A model generated the notes under the pieces. It did no database searches, was not told the origin of the DNA, and saw only the letters and a list, made by a program, of their open reading frames with translations. A stretch of 60,707 nt of DNA from Neorhizobium alkalisoli (GTDB lineage Bacteria > Pseudomonadota > Alphaproteobacteria > Rhizobiales > Rhizobiaceae). Positions 9,472-17,951 of this stretch are shown here, in pieces (the first letter of the stretch is position 1; every line of letters starts with the position of its first letter). The translations under genes were made by a program, and so were the position numbers. The stretch is taken from contig NZ_VIWP01000020.1 of NCBI RefSeq assembly GCF_007829835.1, positions 1 through 60,707 of the forward strand, written 5' to 3'.

Positions 9472-9567
9472 GGGCACGCGATCCCGTTCTTGCAACGAAG
9501 ATAGGGACCGCAGGCATCAAGCCTGCGGTCCGGGGCTCATCGATTGGGCAGAAGGCCCGCGCGGTTA

Positions 9568-11157
9568 TCAGGCATCAAGCCAGATGCGGGTTGCGACGTA
9601 ACCGTTCGACATGTCGTTACCGATGTCGTTGACGTAGCCCTTCACCTTCTTGGTGGCGGCGTTCACGTAATCGTTGAACATCGGCAGGATCGTGCCGCCT
9701 TCGTCGCGCACCAGCATCGCCATTTCGCGATACATGTCCTTGCGCTTCGACTGGTCGAGTTCCGAGCGAGCCTCGATCAGAAGCTTGTCGAATTTCTCGT
9801 TCTTGAAGCGGGTATCGTTCCAGTCGGCGGTAGAAAGGTAAGCGCCGGAATAGAACTGGTCCTGGGTCGCGCGGCTGCCCCAATAGGAGGCCGAGAAAGG
9901 CTGCACGTTCCAGACGTTCGACCAGTAGCCGTCGCCCGGCTCGCGCTTGATCTCGATGTTGATGCCGACCTTCTTGGCGCTCTCCTGGAAAAGCACGGAA
10001 GCATCGACCGCACCCGGGAAGGCGACTTCCGAGGTACGCAGAAGGACGGAACCGCTATGCCCGGACTTCTTGTAGTGGAATTTTGCCTTGTCCGGATCGT
10101 ATTTGCGCTGCTCGATGCCCTCGGGGAAGAAAGCATAGGTGTCGTTGATCGGGAAATCGTTGCCCACCTTGCCGTAGCCGCCAAGGATGCGCTTGACCAT
10201 TTCCTCGCGGTCGATCGCGTATTTCAGCGCCATGCGCAGGTCGTTATTGTCGAACGGCGCCTTGTCACAGTGCATGATGAAGACGTAATGGCCGCCGCCG
10301 GCAGTGGTCAGCAACTGCACGTTCGGCGAACGGGTGAGCAGCGGCACGGTCTTCGGATCGACGCGGTTGATATAATGGACCTGGCCGGAAGACAGCGCTG
10401 CGATACGGGCCGTCGCGTCGTTCATGGTGATGAGTTCGACGGTATCGGCGAAACCACGATCGGAACGCCAGTCGCTGGTGTTCTTTTCGAAGGTCATGCG
10501 CACGCCCGGCTCGAAGCTCTTGACCTTGTAGGGGCCGGTGCCGATGCCGGCCGTCGGATTGTCTACGCCGCCGTTCGGCTGAATGACGAGATGGTAGTCG
10601 GTGAAGATCGCGGGCAAATCGGCATTGCCGGATTCGAGCGTGACGACCAGGTCGCCGCTCTTGTTTTCGATCGACTTGATCGACTTCATGACGCCGGCGG
10701 CACCGGATTCCGTCTTGCCGTCGCTATGGCGCTTCAGCGTTGCAACGACGTCGTCGGTCGTCAGTTCCTTGCCGTTATGGAAGGTGACGCCCTTGCGGAT
10801 CTTGAAGGTCCAGACCTTGGCGTCCGGCGACGGAGCCCAGGATTCGGCGAGCGACGGGATCGGCGCGCGGGTGGTCGGATGGGTTTCGACCAACGTGTCG
10901 CCCCAGGTGCGTACGGCGACGAACATGACCTGCGAGGTCGCCTTGGCCGGATCGATGCTGTCGGTGGCGGCACCGCCTTCGAGGCCGAGCTTCAGGGCGC
11001 CGCCCTTTTTCGGCGTCTGTGCTTCAGCACTGGTGGCATAAAGCTGGCTTGCGGCGGTAAGTGTTACGCCCGCAGCTACGGCGCGGCCCATGAATTCGCG
11101 GCGGTTCATACCGCCTGCGGTCACGCGACCTGCCAGATATTTCGTAAAATCGTTCAT
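9568..11157 (-). CDS. ABC transporter substrate-binding protein, SBP_bac_5 family, Tat-exported
   Basis: This 529-residue periplasmic binding protein is of the peptide/nickel/opine cluster. The N-terminus carries a twin-arginine motif (NRREFMG, residues 16-22), then a moderately hydrophobic stretch and an Ala-rich cleavage region before AQTPKKGG. The mature part has WTFKIRKGVTFHNGKELTTDDV, the conserved SBP_bac_5 block. The ATG at 11157 follows AGGGG. As first gene of the operon it defines the transporter's substrate, probably a small peptide or related amide, which the sequence does not settle. Confidence 0.9.
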   Translation of the reverse strand: MNDFTKYLAGRVTAGGMNRREFMGRAVAAGVTLTAASQLYATSAEAQTPKKGGALKLGLEGGAATDSIDPAKATSQVMFVAVRTWGDTLVETHPTTRAPIPSLAESWAPSPDAKVWTFKIRKGVTFHNGKELTTDDVVATLKRHSDGKTESGAAGVMKSIKSIENKSGDLVVTLESGNADLPAIFTDYHLVIQPNGGVDNPTAGIGTGPYKVKSFEPGVRMTFEKNTSDWRSDRGFADTVELITMNDATARIAALSSGQVHYINRVDPKTVPLLTRSPNVQLLTTAGGGHYVFIMHCDKAPFDNNDLRMALKYAIDREEMVKRILGGYGKVGNDFPINDTYAFFPEGIEQRKYDPDKAKFHYKKSGHSGSVLLRTSEVAFPGAVDASVLFQESAKKVGINIEIKREPGDGYWSNVWNVQPFSASYWGSRATQDQFYSGAYLSTADWNDTRFKNEKFDKLLIEARSELDQSKRKDMYREMAMLVRDEGGTILPMFNDYVNAATKKVKGYVNDIGNDMSNGYVATRIWLDA

Positions 11158-11479
11158 TCCCCTGTTCCCTTTATCGTTTGTTGCTTCGATGTCGTGACGG
11201 GGCGGTATGGGCGGTTTTCCTCTCCGCTGGTCATACGGCTCCCGGATCAAATTCGGGAAGTGGCCCGGTGGCTGCCGGCTTCATCCTTTCGCGAGAGGGG
11301 GCCATTTTAGCGCTTCTGAGTGAGCGGCCCGCCAATGAAAACAAGTGTCAGCGATTAAGGGGCGGATCTGAAAACCGCGCTGCATCCTTAGCGACATTAA
11401 TTGACACCGATGCGACGGCGCCGTCCAGCTTCTTCTCAAAGCTGTAGCTGCTGCTGGGTCACAGCCATCGCAGGTAGGT
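11158..11479. other. Intergenic region upstream of the ABC operon and after cobB
   Basis: These 322 bp must hold the promoter of the minus-strand ABC operon and the 3' end of the cobA-cobB transcript. A short stem (CAGCTT, 7-nt loop, AAGCTG, about 11428-11446) is the only secondary structure I see, and it lacks a U-run. No gene or riboswitch was recognised. Confidence 0.5.
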
Positions 11480-12793
11480 TTAGTTGCGCGCTATCGCATG
11501 AAAGAACGAGCCGCTGACCGGACCGCGCCGGCCGCCGGACGCGCCGAGATCGTTGCCGACGCCATCGGCGATGGTTGCGAAAGGCGCATCCGTGCCCTTC
11601 GAAACGACACTGGCATAGTGGAATTCATGGCCGCGCACGCCCTCGCCATCCGCACCAAGCGGGCCGTCGCCGACCAAGGTCACCCGGCGATAACCGAGAT
11701 TCATCTTGCGCTTGGCAAAGCTGGTGGCGTGCGACAGAAGCCCAGTCATCGCATGGGTCACGCCATCTGCATCCTCGAGCGTTTCGCCCAGAACCATGTA
11801 GCCGCCGCACTCGCCATGGACAGGTTTCGTCTCGGCAAATTGAGCGATGCCGGTCATGAAATTCTTCGCAGAAGCGAGTCGGCCGGCATGCAGTTCAGGA
11901 TAACCGCCCGGCAGCCAGCAGATATCGCAATCGGCCGGCGGCGCTTCGTCGGCAAGCGGCGAAAACGGAATGATTTCCGCGCCCATTGCCCGCCATTCCC
12001 GCTTGATATGCGGGTAAAGAAAGGTGAAGGCCGCATCTTCGGCCAGCGCAATCCGCTGCCCCGGCGGCAATAGCGCCTTTTCTGTTGAACCGGCAGGCAT
12101 GTCGAAGGGGCGTGCGGCGGCAAAGATCGCATCGAGATCAAGCGAGCGCTCCATGGCGCCTGCCAGCCGGTCGATATGAGCATCCATTTCCGGATGTTCG
12201 CTCGCCTGCACGAGGCCGAGATGGCGTTCCGGCAGGGTGAGCGTCGGATCGCGCAGCACGGTGCCGACGACGGGCAGGCCGATCGCCGTGATCGCCTCGC
12301 CGGAGAGCTTCTTGTGCCGCTCGCTGCCGGCGCGGTTCATGATGCAGGCGGCGATTTTGACGGCTGGATCATAGTGCATGAAACCGCAGGCGACGGCCGC
12401 GGCCGTCTGGCTCTGGCCGGACACATCGAGCACGAGCAGGACCGGCAGGCCGAAAAGCCGGGCCAGATCGGATGCCGCGCCGGAACGGTTCTTTTCACCC
12501 GGAATACCGTCGAAAAGGCCCATGGCACTTTCGATCAGGATCAGTTCCGCATCTTCAGCCTGTTCCAGCGCAAGATGCCGCAACAGATCGGGCGCCATGG
12601 CCCAGCTGTCGAGATTGAGGCCGGGAAGTTTTGTTGCCGCCTCGTGAAAGCCGGGGTCGATATAATCGGGTCCGGTCTTGATGCCGCGGACCTTGACGCC
12701 GCGCTTCTGGAAGGCCCGCAAGAGGCCGATCGTGACGCTGGTCTTGCCGGAGCCGGAGCGCGGCGCGCCGATGATAAGCGCGCGGGCCGTCAT
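11480..12793 (-). CDS. cobB: Cobyrinate a,c-diamide synthase (hydrogenobyrinate form)
   Basis: CobB amidates the a and c side chains of hydrogenobyrinate with glutamine and ATP. The 437 residues match the usual length. The N-terminal P-loop-like GAPRSGSGKTS and KTGPDYIDPGFH form the dethiobiotin-synthetase-like ATP domain. The C-terminal class I glutaminase has its nucleophile cysteine in HGECGGYMVLGE (about residue 328) and a late HEFHY motif. It overlaps cobA by 4 bp and is the last gene of the minus-strand cobA-cobB pair. Confidence 0.95.
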   Translation of the reverse strand: MTARALIIGAPRSGSGKTSVTIGLLRAFQKRGVKVRGIKTGPDYIDPGFHEAATKLPGLNLDSWAMAPDLLRHLALEQAEDAELILIESAMGLFDGIPGEKNRSGAASDLARLFGLPVLLVLDVSGQSQTAAAVACGFMHYDPAVKIAACIMNRAGSERHKKLSGEAITAIGLPVVGTVLRDPTLTLPERHLGLVQASEHPEMDAHIDRLAGAMERSLDLDAIFAAARPFDMPAGSTEKALLPPGQRIALAEDAAFTFLYPHIKREWRAMGAEIIPFSPLADEAPPADCDICWLPGGYPELHAGRLASAKNFMTGIAQFAETKPVHGECGGYMVLGETLEDADGVTHAMTGLLSHATSFAKRKMNLGYRRVTLVGDGPLGADGEGVRGHEFHYASVVSKGTDAPFATIADGVGNDLGASGGRRGPVSGSFFHAIARN

Positions 12794-13575
12794 CGGCTGG
12801 CGCCCGATAGGATCGGCTGCATGGAGACTATTTTTCCGATCACGATCAGGGCCGGGGCAACAAAACCCTGCTGCTCGACTTCGGCCTCGACCGTTGCCAG
12901 CGTCGCGGTCAGCGAACGTTCCTCGGGTGTGGTCGCGGCCATCAGCACGGCAACCGGCGTTTCGGGGGAAAGGCCGCCTTCCATCAAAAGGCCGGTGATC
13001 GCGCCGATCGTCTTCAAGCCCATGTAAACGACAATCGGCTCGCCGGTTTTCGCCAGCGCCTTCCAGTCCAGATCGTCGGGCGTGCCGGCGGCATGGCCGG
13101 TGGCGAGCGTGATCGAGCGGCTGATGCCGCGCATCGTGGCGGGGATATTGGCAGAGGCGAGAGCCGCGAGCGCGGACGTCATGCCGGGCAGGACACGGAA
13201 AGGAATGCCTTCCTTCACAAGCGCTTCGGCCTCCTCGCCGCCACGGCCGAAGATGAAGGGATCGCCGCCCTTCAGGCGCAGAACGCGTTTGCCGGCCTTC
13301 GCGAGTTCGATCAGTTTCGTGGTGATTTCGCCCTGAGAGATCGAGGGTTTTCCGCCGCGTTTGCCGACGAAGATCAGCTCGCCGGTTTTCGCCAGGGACA
13401 GGACGGCATCGGACACGAGGGCGTCATGCACGATCACATCGGCCTTCGACAGCGCATCGGCAACTTCCAGCGTCAGGTAACGCGGATGGCCGGGGCCGGA
13501 GCCGGCGAGCCAGACGTGGCCGGGCGCAAATTCGGGCGCTTCGACGATGGTTTCGATGCTTTCATTCAGGGGCAT
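12790..13575 (-). CDS. cobA: Uroporphyrinogen-III C-methyltransferase
   Basis: CobA adds two S-adenosylmethionine methyl groups to uroporphyrinogen III, giving precorrin-2 and committing tetrapyrrole to B12. The 261 residues show the SUMT signatures: GSGPGHPRYLTL near the N-terminus, VGKRGGKPSISQGEI, LRLKGGDPFIFGRGGEE and the TSALA/ANIPATMRG stretch. The ATG at 13575 has AAGG 7 nt upstream and is preferred over a TTG two codons earlier. It is a stand-alone CobA without a siroheme synthase fusion. Its start lies 46 bp from the divergent cbiD. Confidence 0.94.
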   Translation of the reverse strand: MPLNESIETIVEAPEFAPGHVWLAGSGPGHPRYLTLEVADALSKADVIVHDALVSDAVLSLAKTGELIFVGKRGGKPSISQGEITTKLIELAKAGKRVLRLKGGDPFIFGRGGEEAEALVKEGIPFRVLPGMTSALAALASANIPATMRGISRSITLATGHAAGTPDDLDWKALAKTGEPIVVYMGLKTIGAITGLLMEGGLSPETPVAVLMAATTPEERSLTATLATVEAEVEQQGFVAPALIVIGKIVSMQPILSGASR

Positions 13576-13621
13576 GTGCAAACCTTTTGCCGGCCGATGG
13601 CAGCCGGGCTATAGAACGGCC

Positions 13622-14740
13622 ATGGAAGCCGCCATTGAAACAGAAAGCAAGGACCTGCGCCGTGGATGGACCACGGGCACCTGTGCTGCGGCGGCCAGCA
13701 AGGCGGCCTGTCTTGCGTTGATATCCGGCGAATTTCCGGCCCTTGTCGAGGTGACGCTGCCCGGTGGCCAGCGGCCCGGTTTTGCGCTCGCGCTGGAAGA
13801 GGCCGGCGACGGTTTTGCCAAGGCCGGCATCGTCAAGGATGCCGGCGACGATCCCGACGTTACCCATGGCGCACTGATCATGAGCACCGTACGGCATGGC
13901 CTGCCCGGCAGCGGCATCATCTTCAGGGCCGGCAGCGGCGTCGGCACGGTCACCAAGCCCGGCCTTCCCCTGCCGCCCGGCGAACCTTCGATCAATCCGG
14001 TGCCGCGAAAAATGATTGCCGAGGCGATTGCCGAAGTCGCCGGTGAAAATGCCGATTTCGAAGTGGAGATTTCCGTCGCGGATGGCGAAAAGATCGCCGA
14101 GAAAACCCTGAACGGCCGGCTCGGCATTCTGGGCGGCATTTCGATCCTCGGCACGACGGGCATCGTCATTCCGTTTTCCTGCTCGGCCTGGATCCATTCC
14201 ATCTGGCGTGGCATCGATGTGGCGCGGGCCGAAGGCCTCACCCATGTCTCCGGTGCCACCGGCAACACGTCCGAAAAGGCGGCGCAGGCGCATCACGGCC
14301 TGCCGGAAAGCGCCCTGATCGACATGGGCGATTTCGTCGGCGGCATGCTGAAATATCTGCGCCAGCATCCGGTGCCGAAAGTCACGGTTGCCGGTGGTGT
14401 CGCCAAGATGACCAAGCTCGCCCAGGGCATGCTCGATGTGCATTCCAAGCGCGGGCTTGCCGATCTCGAGGCGCTCGCAAAAGTCGCCGGCGATATGGGC
14501 GCGGATGCCGATCTCGTCGCCCGCATCACCGCTGCCAACACCGTCTCGCAGGCTTTTCAGCTGGCGGGTGAAAGCGGGCTGGCGCTCGGCGACCGCATCG
14601 CCGCGCTCGCCTGGAAGACGGCGGCCAAGGCGCTTTCCGATCCGCAGATCGCGCTGGAAATCTTGGTCTTCGACCGGCAGGGCATGCTTGTCGGAAAGAC
14701 CGGGTTCACGCCGTCCGATCATTCAGAATCCTTGTCCTGA
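13622..14740 (+). CDS. cbiD: CbiD, cobalt-precorrin-5B C1-methyltransferase type
   Basis: The 372-residue product has the CbiD hallmarks: RRGWTTGTCAAAASKAA at the N-terminus, INPVPRKMI, GGISILGTTGIVIPFS and a C-terminal GNTSEKAA / GGVAKMTKLAQGMLD block. In the anaerobic pathway CbiD methylates C1 during ring contraction. Here it sits among aerobic-type genes with no cobF visible, so it probably replaces CobF. It is a lone plus-strand gene: it diverges from cobA and its last 22 bp overlap the 3' end of cobM on the other strand. Confidence 0.92.
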   Translation: MEAAIETESKDLRRGWTTGTCAAAASKAACLALISGEFPALVEVTLPGGQRPGFALALEEAGDGFAKAGIVKDAGDDPDVTHGALIMSTVRHGLPGSGIIFRAGSGVGTVTKPGLPLPPGEPSINPVPRKMIAEAIAEVAGENADFEVEISVADGEKIAEKTLNGRLGILGGISILGTTGIVIPFSCSAWIHSIWRGIDVARAEGLTHVSGATGNTSEKAAQAHHGLPESALIDMGDFVGGMLKYLRQHPVPKVTVAGGVAKMTKLAQGMLDVHSKRGLADLEALAKVAGDMGADADLVARITAANTVSQAFQLAGESGLALGDRIAALAWKTAAKALSDPQIALEILVFDRQGMLVGKTGFTPSDHSESLS

Positions 14741-15528
14741 TCGTTACGGCCTTGCTCGCCCACCATCTGATCCCAGCCGGGACGAAAACGGCGTACATAG
14801 TCGGCATTGTATAGCTGGCTCTCGACGAAGTCAGATGCGCCGAGCCCCTTGCCGACGAAGATCAGCGCGGTGCGTTCAGCCGGTTCCTCGGCGAGCTTTG
14901 CCTCGATATCGGCAAGCGTGCCCTTGATAATTCGCTCTTCCGGCCAGGAAGCGCGCACGACGATCGCGACCGGGCAATCGGCACCATAAAGCGGTGTCAG
15001 CTCTTCGACGATCTTTTTCAGCGCGTGGATGGCGAGATGGATCGCCAGCGTTGCGCCGGTCGCGCCGAACGCCTCCAGCGTCTCCCCCTCGGGCATTTTA
15101 GAGGCGCGGCCAGAGACACGAGTGAGCACGAGGCTCTGCGCCACTTCGGGAATGGTCAGTTCCCGCTTCAGCGCTGCCGCTGCGGCGGCAAAAGAGGGTA
15201 CGCCCGGTGTCAGCGTGTAATCGATGCCGTGTTTTTCCAGCCGCCGGATCTGTTCGGCAACGGCGCTCCAGACGGAGAGATCGCCGGAATGCAGACGGGC
15301 CACATCCTTGCCGGCCCTATGCGCCTCGACATATTCACGCTCGATATCGTCCAGCGACAGCGAACCGGTATCGACGATACGGGCATCCTTCGGGCACCAG
15401 TCGAGCAATTCCTTCGGCATGATCGAGCCGGCATAAAGGCAGACCGGCGAACGGGCGAGGATGTCGCGGCCACGAACGGTGATGAGGTCGGCTGCGCCGG
15501 GGCCGGCGCCGATGAAATGGACGGTCAT
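14719..15528 (-). CDS. cobM: Precorrin-4 C11-methyltransferase
   Basis: CobM methylates C11 of precorrin-4 to give precorrin-5. This 269-residue SAM-dependent tetrapyrrole methylase has the N-terminal FIGAGPGAADLITVRG, the CobM/CbiF segment VCLYAGSIMPKELLDWCP, HSGDLSVWSA and TPGVPSFAAAAA. It overlaps the upstream cobE by 4 bp (ATGA). Its 3' end overlaps the convergent cbiD by 22 bp, so the two stop codons lie inside each other's coding sequence. Confidence 0.95.
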   Translation of the reverse strand: MTVHFIGAGPGAADLITVRGRDILARSPVCLYAGSIMPKELLDWCPKDARIVDTGSLSLDDIEREYVEAHRAGKDVARLHSGDLSVWSAVAEQIRRLEKHGIDYTLTPGVPSFAAAAAALKRELTIPEVAQSLVLTRVSGRASKMPEGETLEAFGATGATLAIHLAIHALKKIVEELTPLYGADCPVAIVVRASWPEERIIKGTLADIEAKLAEEPAERTALIFVGKGLGASDFVESQLYNADYVRRFRPGWDQMVGEQGRNDQDKDSE

Positions 15529-15944
15529 GCCTGCTCCCCGGCCGGTTCCTTCGCATTCGCTTTTCCTTGGGCCAGCGCGCAGGTCGCACCATGGGAGATC
15601 AGCCGCGGCACGATGATTTCGGCCGTTTCTCCAGCCACGGCCAGTGCCGCAGCTTCCGAAAGGCTGGAGGACAGCGTTTTTGCCAGGTTGTGGCGCGATA
15701 CCGTCTTCGTGCGTGGCTCAGCCTGCATCAGTGCGTCGTCGCCGACGATATGCAGGACCATGCCGAGCTTCTTGGCCAGTTCCAGCATGCCGGGCTCTTC
15801 GCGTTTGATCTCGCCGGTGGCAAGAGCCGCGACGTCCCCGCGCGAAATCCTTGCCTCGATACAGGCCGCATCCAGCGCCGAAAGAAGTTCGTCGACCGAA
15901 CTTCCCTTGCGGCATCCCAGCCCCGCGATAATCATCCCGTTCAT
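15525..15944 (-). CDS. cobE: Cobalamin biosynthesis protein CobE (CbiG C-terminal-like)
   Basis: This 139-residue protein equals the C-terminal domain of CbiG: IIAGLGCRKGSS at the start, then SVDELLSALDAACIEA and the late SVSRHNLAKT-like stretch. CobE acts in the aerobic pathway around the ring-contraction step; its exact chemistry is not settled. I chose the ATG at 15944 because it overlaps the cobL stop as ATGA. In-frame ATGs 12 and 18 nt upstream are possible. Confidence 0.88.
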   Translation of the reverse strand: MNGMIIAGLGCRKGSSVDELLSALDAACIEARISRGDVAALATGEIKREEPGMLELAKKLGMVLHIVGDDALMQAEPRTKTVSRHNLAKTLSSSLSEAAALAVAGETAEIIVPRLISHGATCALAQGKANAKEPAGEQA

Positions 15945-17182
15945 TGTTTTATCCATGTCCATTGGGTGACCGGCATGGCCGGTTTCCACCCCGTCATCGT
16001 GCCGATCGGCGCGGCGCGAGAAACGTCGATGCGCAAAAGGCTGCCACCGAGCCGCGCCTGTGCGGCGATCAGCACCGCTTCCATCTCCAGCGTCACCGCA
16101 TTGGCGACCAGCCGGCCACCCGGTTTCAGCGCCGCGATCGCGGCATCCAGCACGCCGCCCTCGCTACCGCCGCCGCCGATGAAGATTGCATCCGGCTGCG
16201 GCAGGTTTTTCAGCGCTGCCGGCGCCTCGCCTTCGACGAGAATCAGCCCCGGTACACCGAAAGCGCCCGCATTGCGGCGGATGCGTGCTGCCCGGTCGGG
16301 ATGCGCCTCAATGGCGATCGCCTTCATCGAGGGATCGGCCAGCAGCCATTCGATGCCGATCGAACCGGAACCGGCACCGATATCCCACAAAAGCTCGCCA
16401 CGCCTTGGCGCGAGAGACGAGAGCGTCAACGCGCGGATCTCGCGCTTGGTGATCTGGCCGTCATGCTCGAATAGCGCGTCATCGAGACCAAAACCGCGCG
16501 GCAGGATGCGGGCGCCGATATCTGCCTCAACCTCGATCGCAACGACGTTCAGCACATTGATGTCAGGCAATGCGAATCCGCCAGCCGTCCCGCTGCGGAT
16601 CCTTTCCGCTTCCCCGCCAAGCGCTTCGAGCACCGTCAGGCGGGATTTTCCGAAGCCGGTCGCCGTCAGAAGCGCCGCCAGTTCCGCCGGGCCTTTTTCG
16701 TCCGAGGTCAGCGCAATGATTTTTCGCCCCGGATGCAGCAGCGGCCGGATCAGGTCGAGCGGGCGGCCATGCAGCGAAACGGTCTCGATCTCCTGCAACG
16801 GCCAGCCAAGCCGCGACGCCGCCAGTGAAAAGGCGGAAGGGGAGGGGTATGTGACAAATTCTTCGGCGCCGAGATGGCGGGACAGGGTAGCACCGACACC
16901 GAAGAAGAACGGATCGCCCGAGGCGAGCACGCAGACTTTTTGCCCACGCAAGGCCAGGACATCACGCATCGCCGCATCGAAAGGTGTCGGCCAGGCGCGT
17001 GCCTCGCCGGCAATCAGCGATGACGCCAGTTCCAGATGCCGCTTGCCGCCGAACACGACCGAAGCCGCCGAGATGGCCGCACGCGCGTTGTCGCCAAGCC
17101 CGTTCACGCCATCCTCGCCGATGCCGACGATGGACAGAAAACGGTTTTGCTCTAAACCTGTCCGCTCTGATTCAGGAGGCAT
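15941..17182 (-). CDS. cobL: Precorrin-6Y C5,15-methyltransferase (decarboxylating)
   Basis: CobL is a fused CbiE-CbiT enzyme that methylates C5 and C15 and removes the C12 acetate carboxyl. The 413 residues contain an N-terminal methylase domain (LSIVGIGEDGVNGL, LASGDPFFFGVGATL) and a C-terminal class I methyltransferase domain from about residue 210, with the SAM loop LLWDIGAGSGSIGIEW. The ATG at 17182 has GGAG 9 nt upstream; MERFK at 17197 is an alternative. Its start codon sits between the cobK ribosome site and the cobK start codon on the opposite strand, leaving 1 bp between the two genes. Confidence 0.94.
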   Translation of the reverse strand: MPPESERTGLEQNRFLSIVGIGEDGVNGLGDNARAAISAASVVFGGKRHLELASSLIAGEARAWPTPFDAAMRDVLALRGQKVCVLASGDPFFFGVGATLSRHLGAEEFVTYPSPSAFSLAASRLGWPLQEIETVSLHGRPLDLIRPLLHPGRKIIALTSDEKGPAELAALLTATGFGKSRLTVLEALGGEAERIRSGTAGGFALPDINVLNVVAIEVEADIGARILPRGFGLDDALFEHDGQITKREIRALTLSSLAPRRGELLWDIGAGSGSIGIEWLLADPSMKAIAIEAHPDRAARIRRNAGAFGVPGLILVEGEAPAALKNLPQPDAIFIGGGGSEGGVLDAAIAALKPGGRLVANAVTLEMEAVLIAAQARLGGSLLRIDVSRAAPIGTMTGWKPAMPVTQWTWIKQ

Positions 17183-17183
17183 T

Positions 17184-17951
17184 TTGAAACGCTCCATACT
17201 CATTCTGGGTGGCACTGCGGAAGCCAAGGCGCTGGCGGGGAAGCTTGCCCGCGATCCGCGATTCGATACTGTCCTGTCGCTTGCCGGCCGTACCAAGGCA
17301 CCGGCCGAACAGCCCGTGCCGGTGCGCATCGGCGGTTTTGGCGGTGCGGAGGGACTGACTGCCTATCTCAAGGAAAACGGTATTTCCGCGCTGATCGACG
17401 CGACGCATCCCTATGCTGCGAGAATTTCCGCCAATGCGGCTGAGGCTGCCGAGGTTGCCGGCGTGCCGCTGATCGCGTTGCGGCGTGCTGCCTGGGAGCG
17501 GCAGGAAGGCGATCTCTGGCGTGATGCCGGCAGCGTCGCGGAGGCTCTCGGTGCGATCGGAACCGAACCGCGCCGGGTTTTCCTGACGCTTGGCCGGCAG
17601 GAGCTGCTGCCTTTCGAGGCGGCACCGCAGCACCATTATCTGGTCCGCAGCGTCGATCCCGTCGATCCGCCGCTCGACCTGCCCAATGTTACCTATCTCA
17701 CCTCGCGTGGCCCCTTTGCGGAGGCCGACGAGATGGCGCTTCTGGCCGAACATCGCATCCAGTCTATCGTCGCCAAGAACAGCGGCGGGCCCTCGAGCTA
17801 TGGCAAGATTGCCGCCGCCCGTGCGCTCGGCATTCCGGTCGTGCTGATCCGCCGACCAGTCCTGCCTGACGTCGTGACGGCCGAAACGATCGATGCGGTG
17901 CTCGCCTTTCTCGATCATTTGCCGGCGCCCCCGAAGGATCTCGGCGAATAG
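17184..17951 (+). CDS. cobK: Precorrin-6A reductase
   Basis: CobK reduces precorrin-6A to precorrin-6B with NADPH. The 255-residue product shows ILILGGTAEAKALAG at the N-terminus, DATHPYAARIS (about residue 75) and SIVAKNSGG with YGKIAAARALGIPVV near the C-terminus, all family-typical. The start is a TTG at 17184 with AGGAGG at 17174-17179, only 4 nt away. The open frame extends far upstream, but that part is antisense to cobL. It is an isolated plus-strand gene whose 3' end overlaps convergent cobJ by 37 bp. Confidence 0.92.
   Translation: MKRSILILGGTAEAKALAGKLARDPRFDTVLSLAGRTKAPAEQPVPVRIGGFGGAEGLTAYLKENGISALIDATHPYAARISANAAEAAEVAGVPLIALRRAAWERQEGDLWRDAGSVAEALGAIGTEPRRVFLTLGRQELLPFEAAPQHHYLVRSVDPVDPPLDLPNVTYLTSRGPFAEADEMALLAEHRIQSIVAKNSGGPSSYGKIAAARALGIPVVLIRRPVLPDVVTAETIDAVLAFLDHLPAPPKDLGE

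Noticed and set aside
9544..11310. Plus-strand open frame of 588 codons opposite the binding-protein gene
   Set aside because: Fully antisense to the SBP_bac_5 gene; the product has no recognisable motif.
15567..17183. A long N-terminal extension of CobK
   Set aside because: The frame is open but lies antisense to cobM, cobE and cobL and is Ser/Arg/Pro-rich; CobK homology begins at the TTG at 17184 next to AGGAGG.
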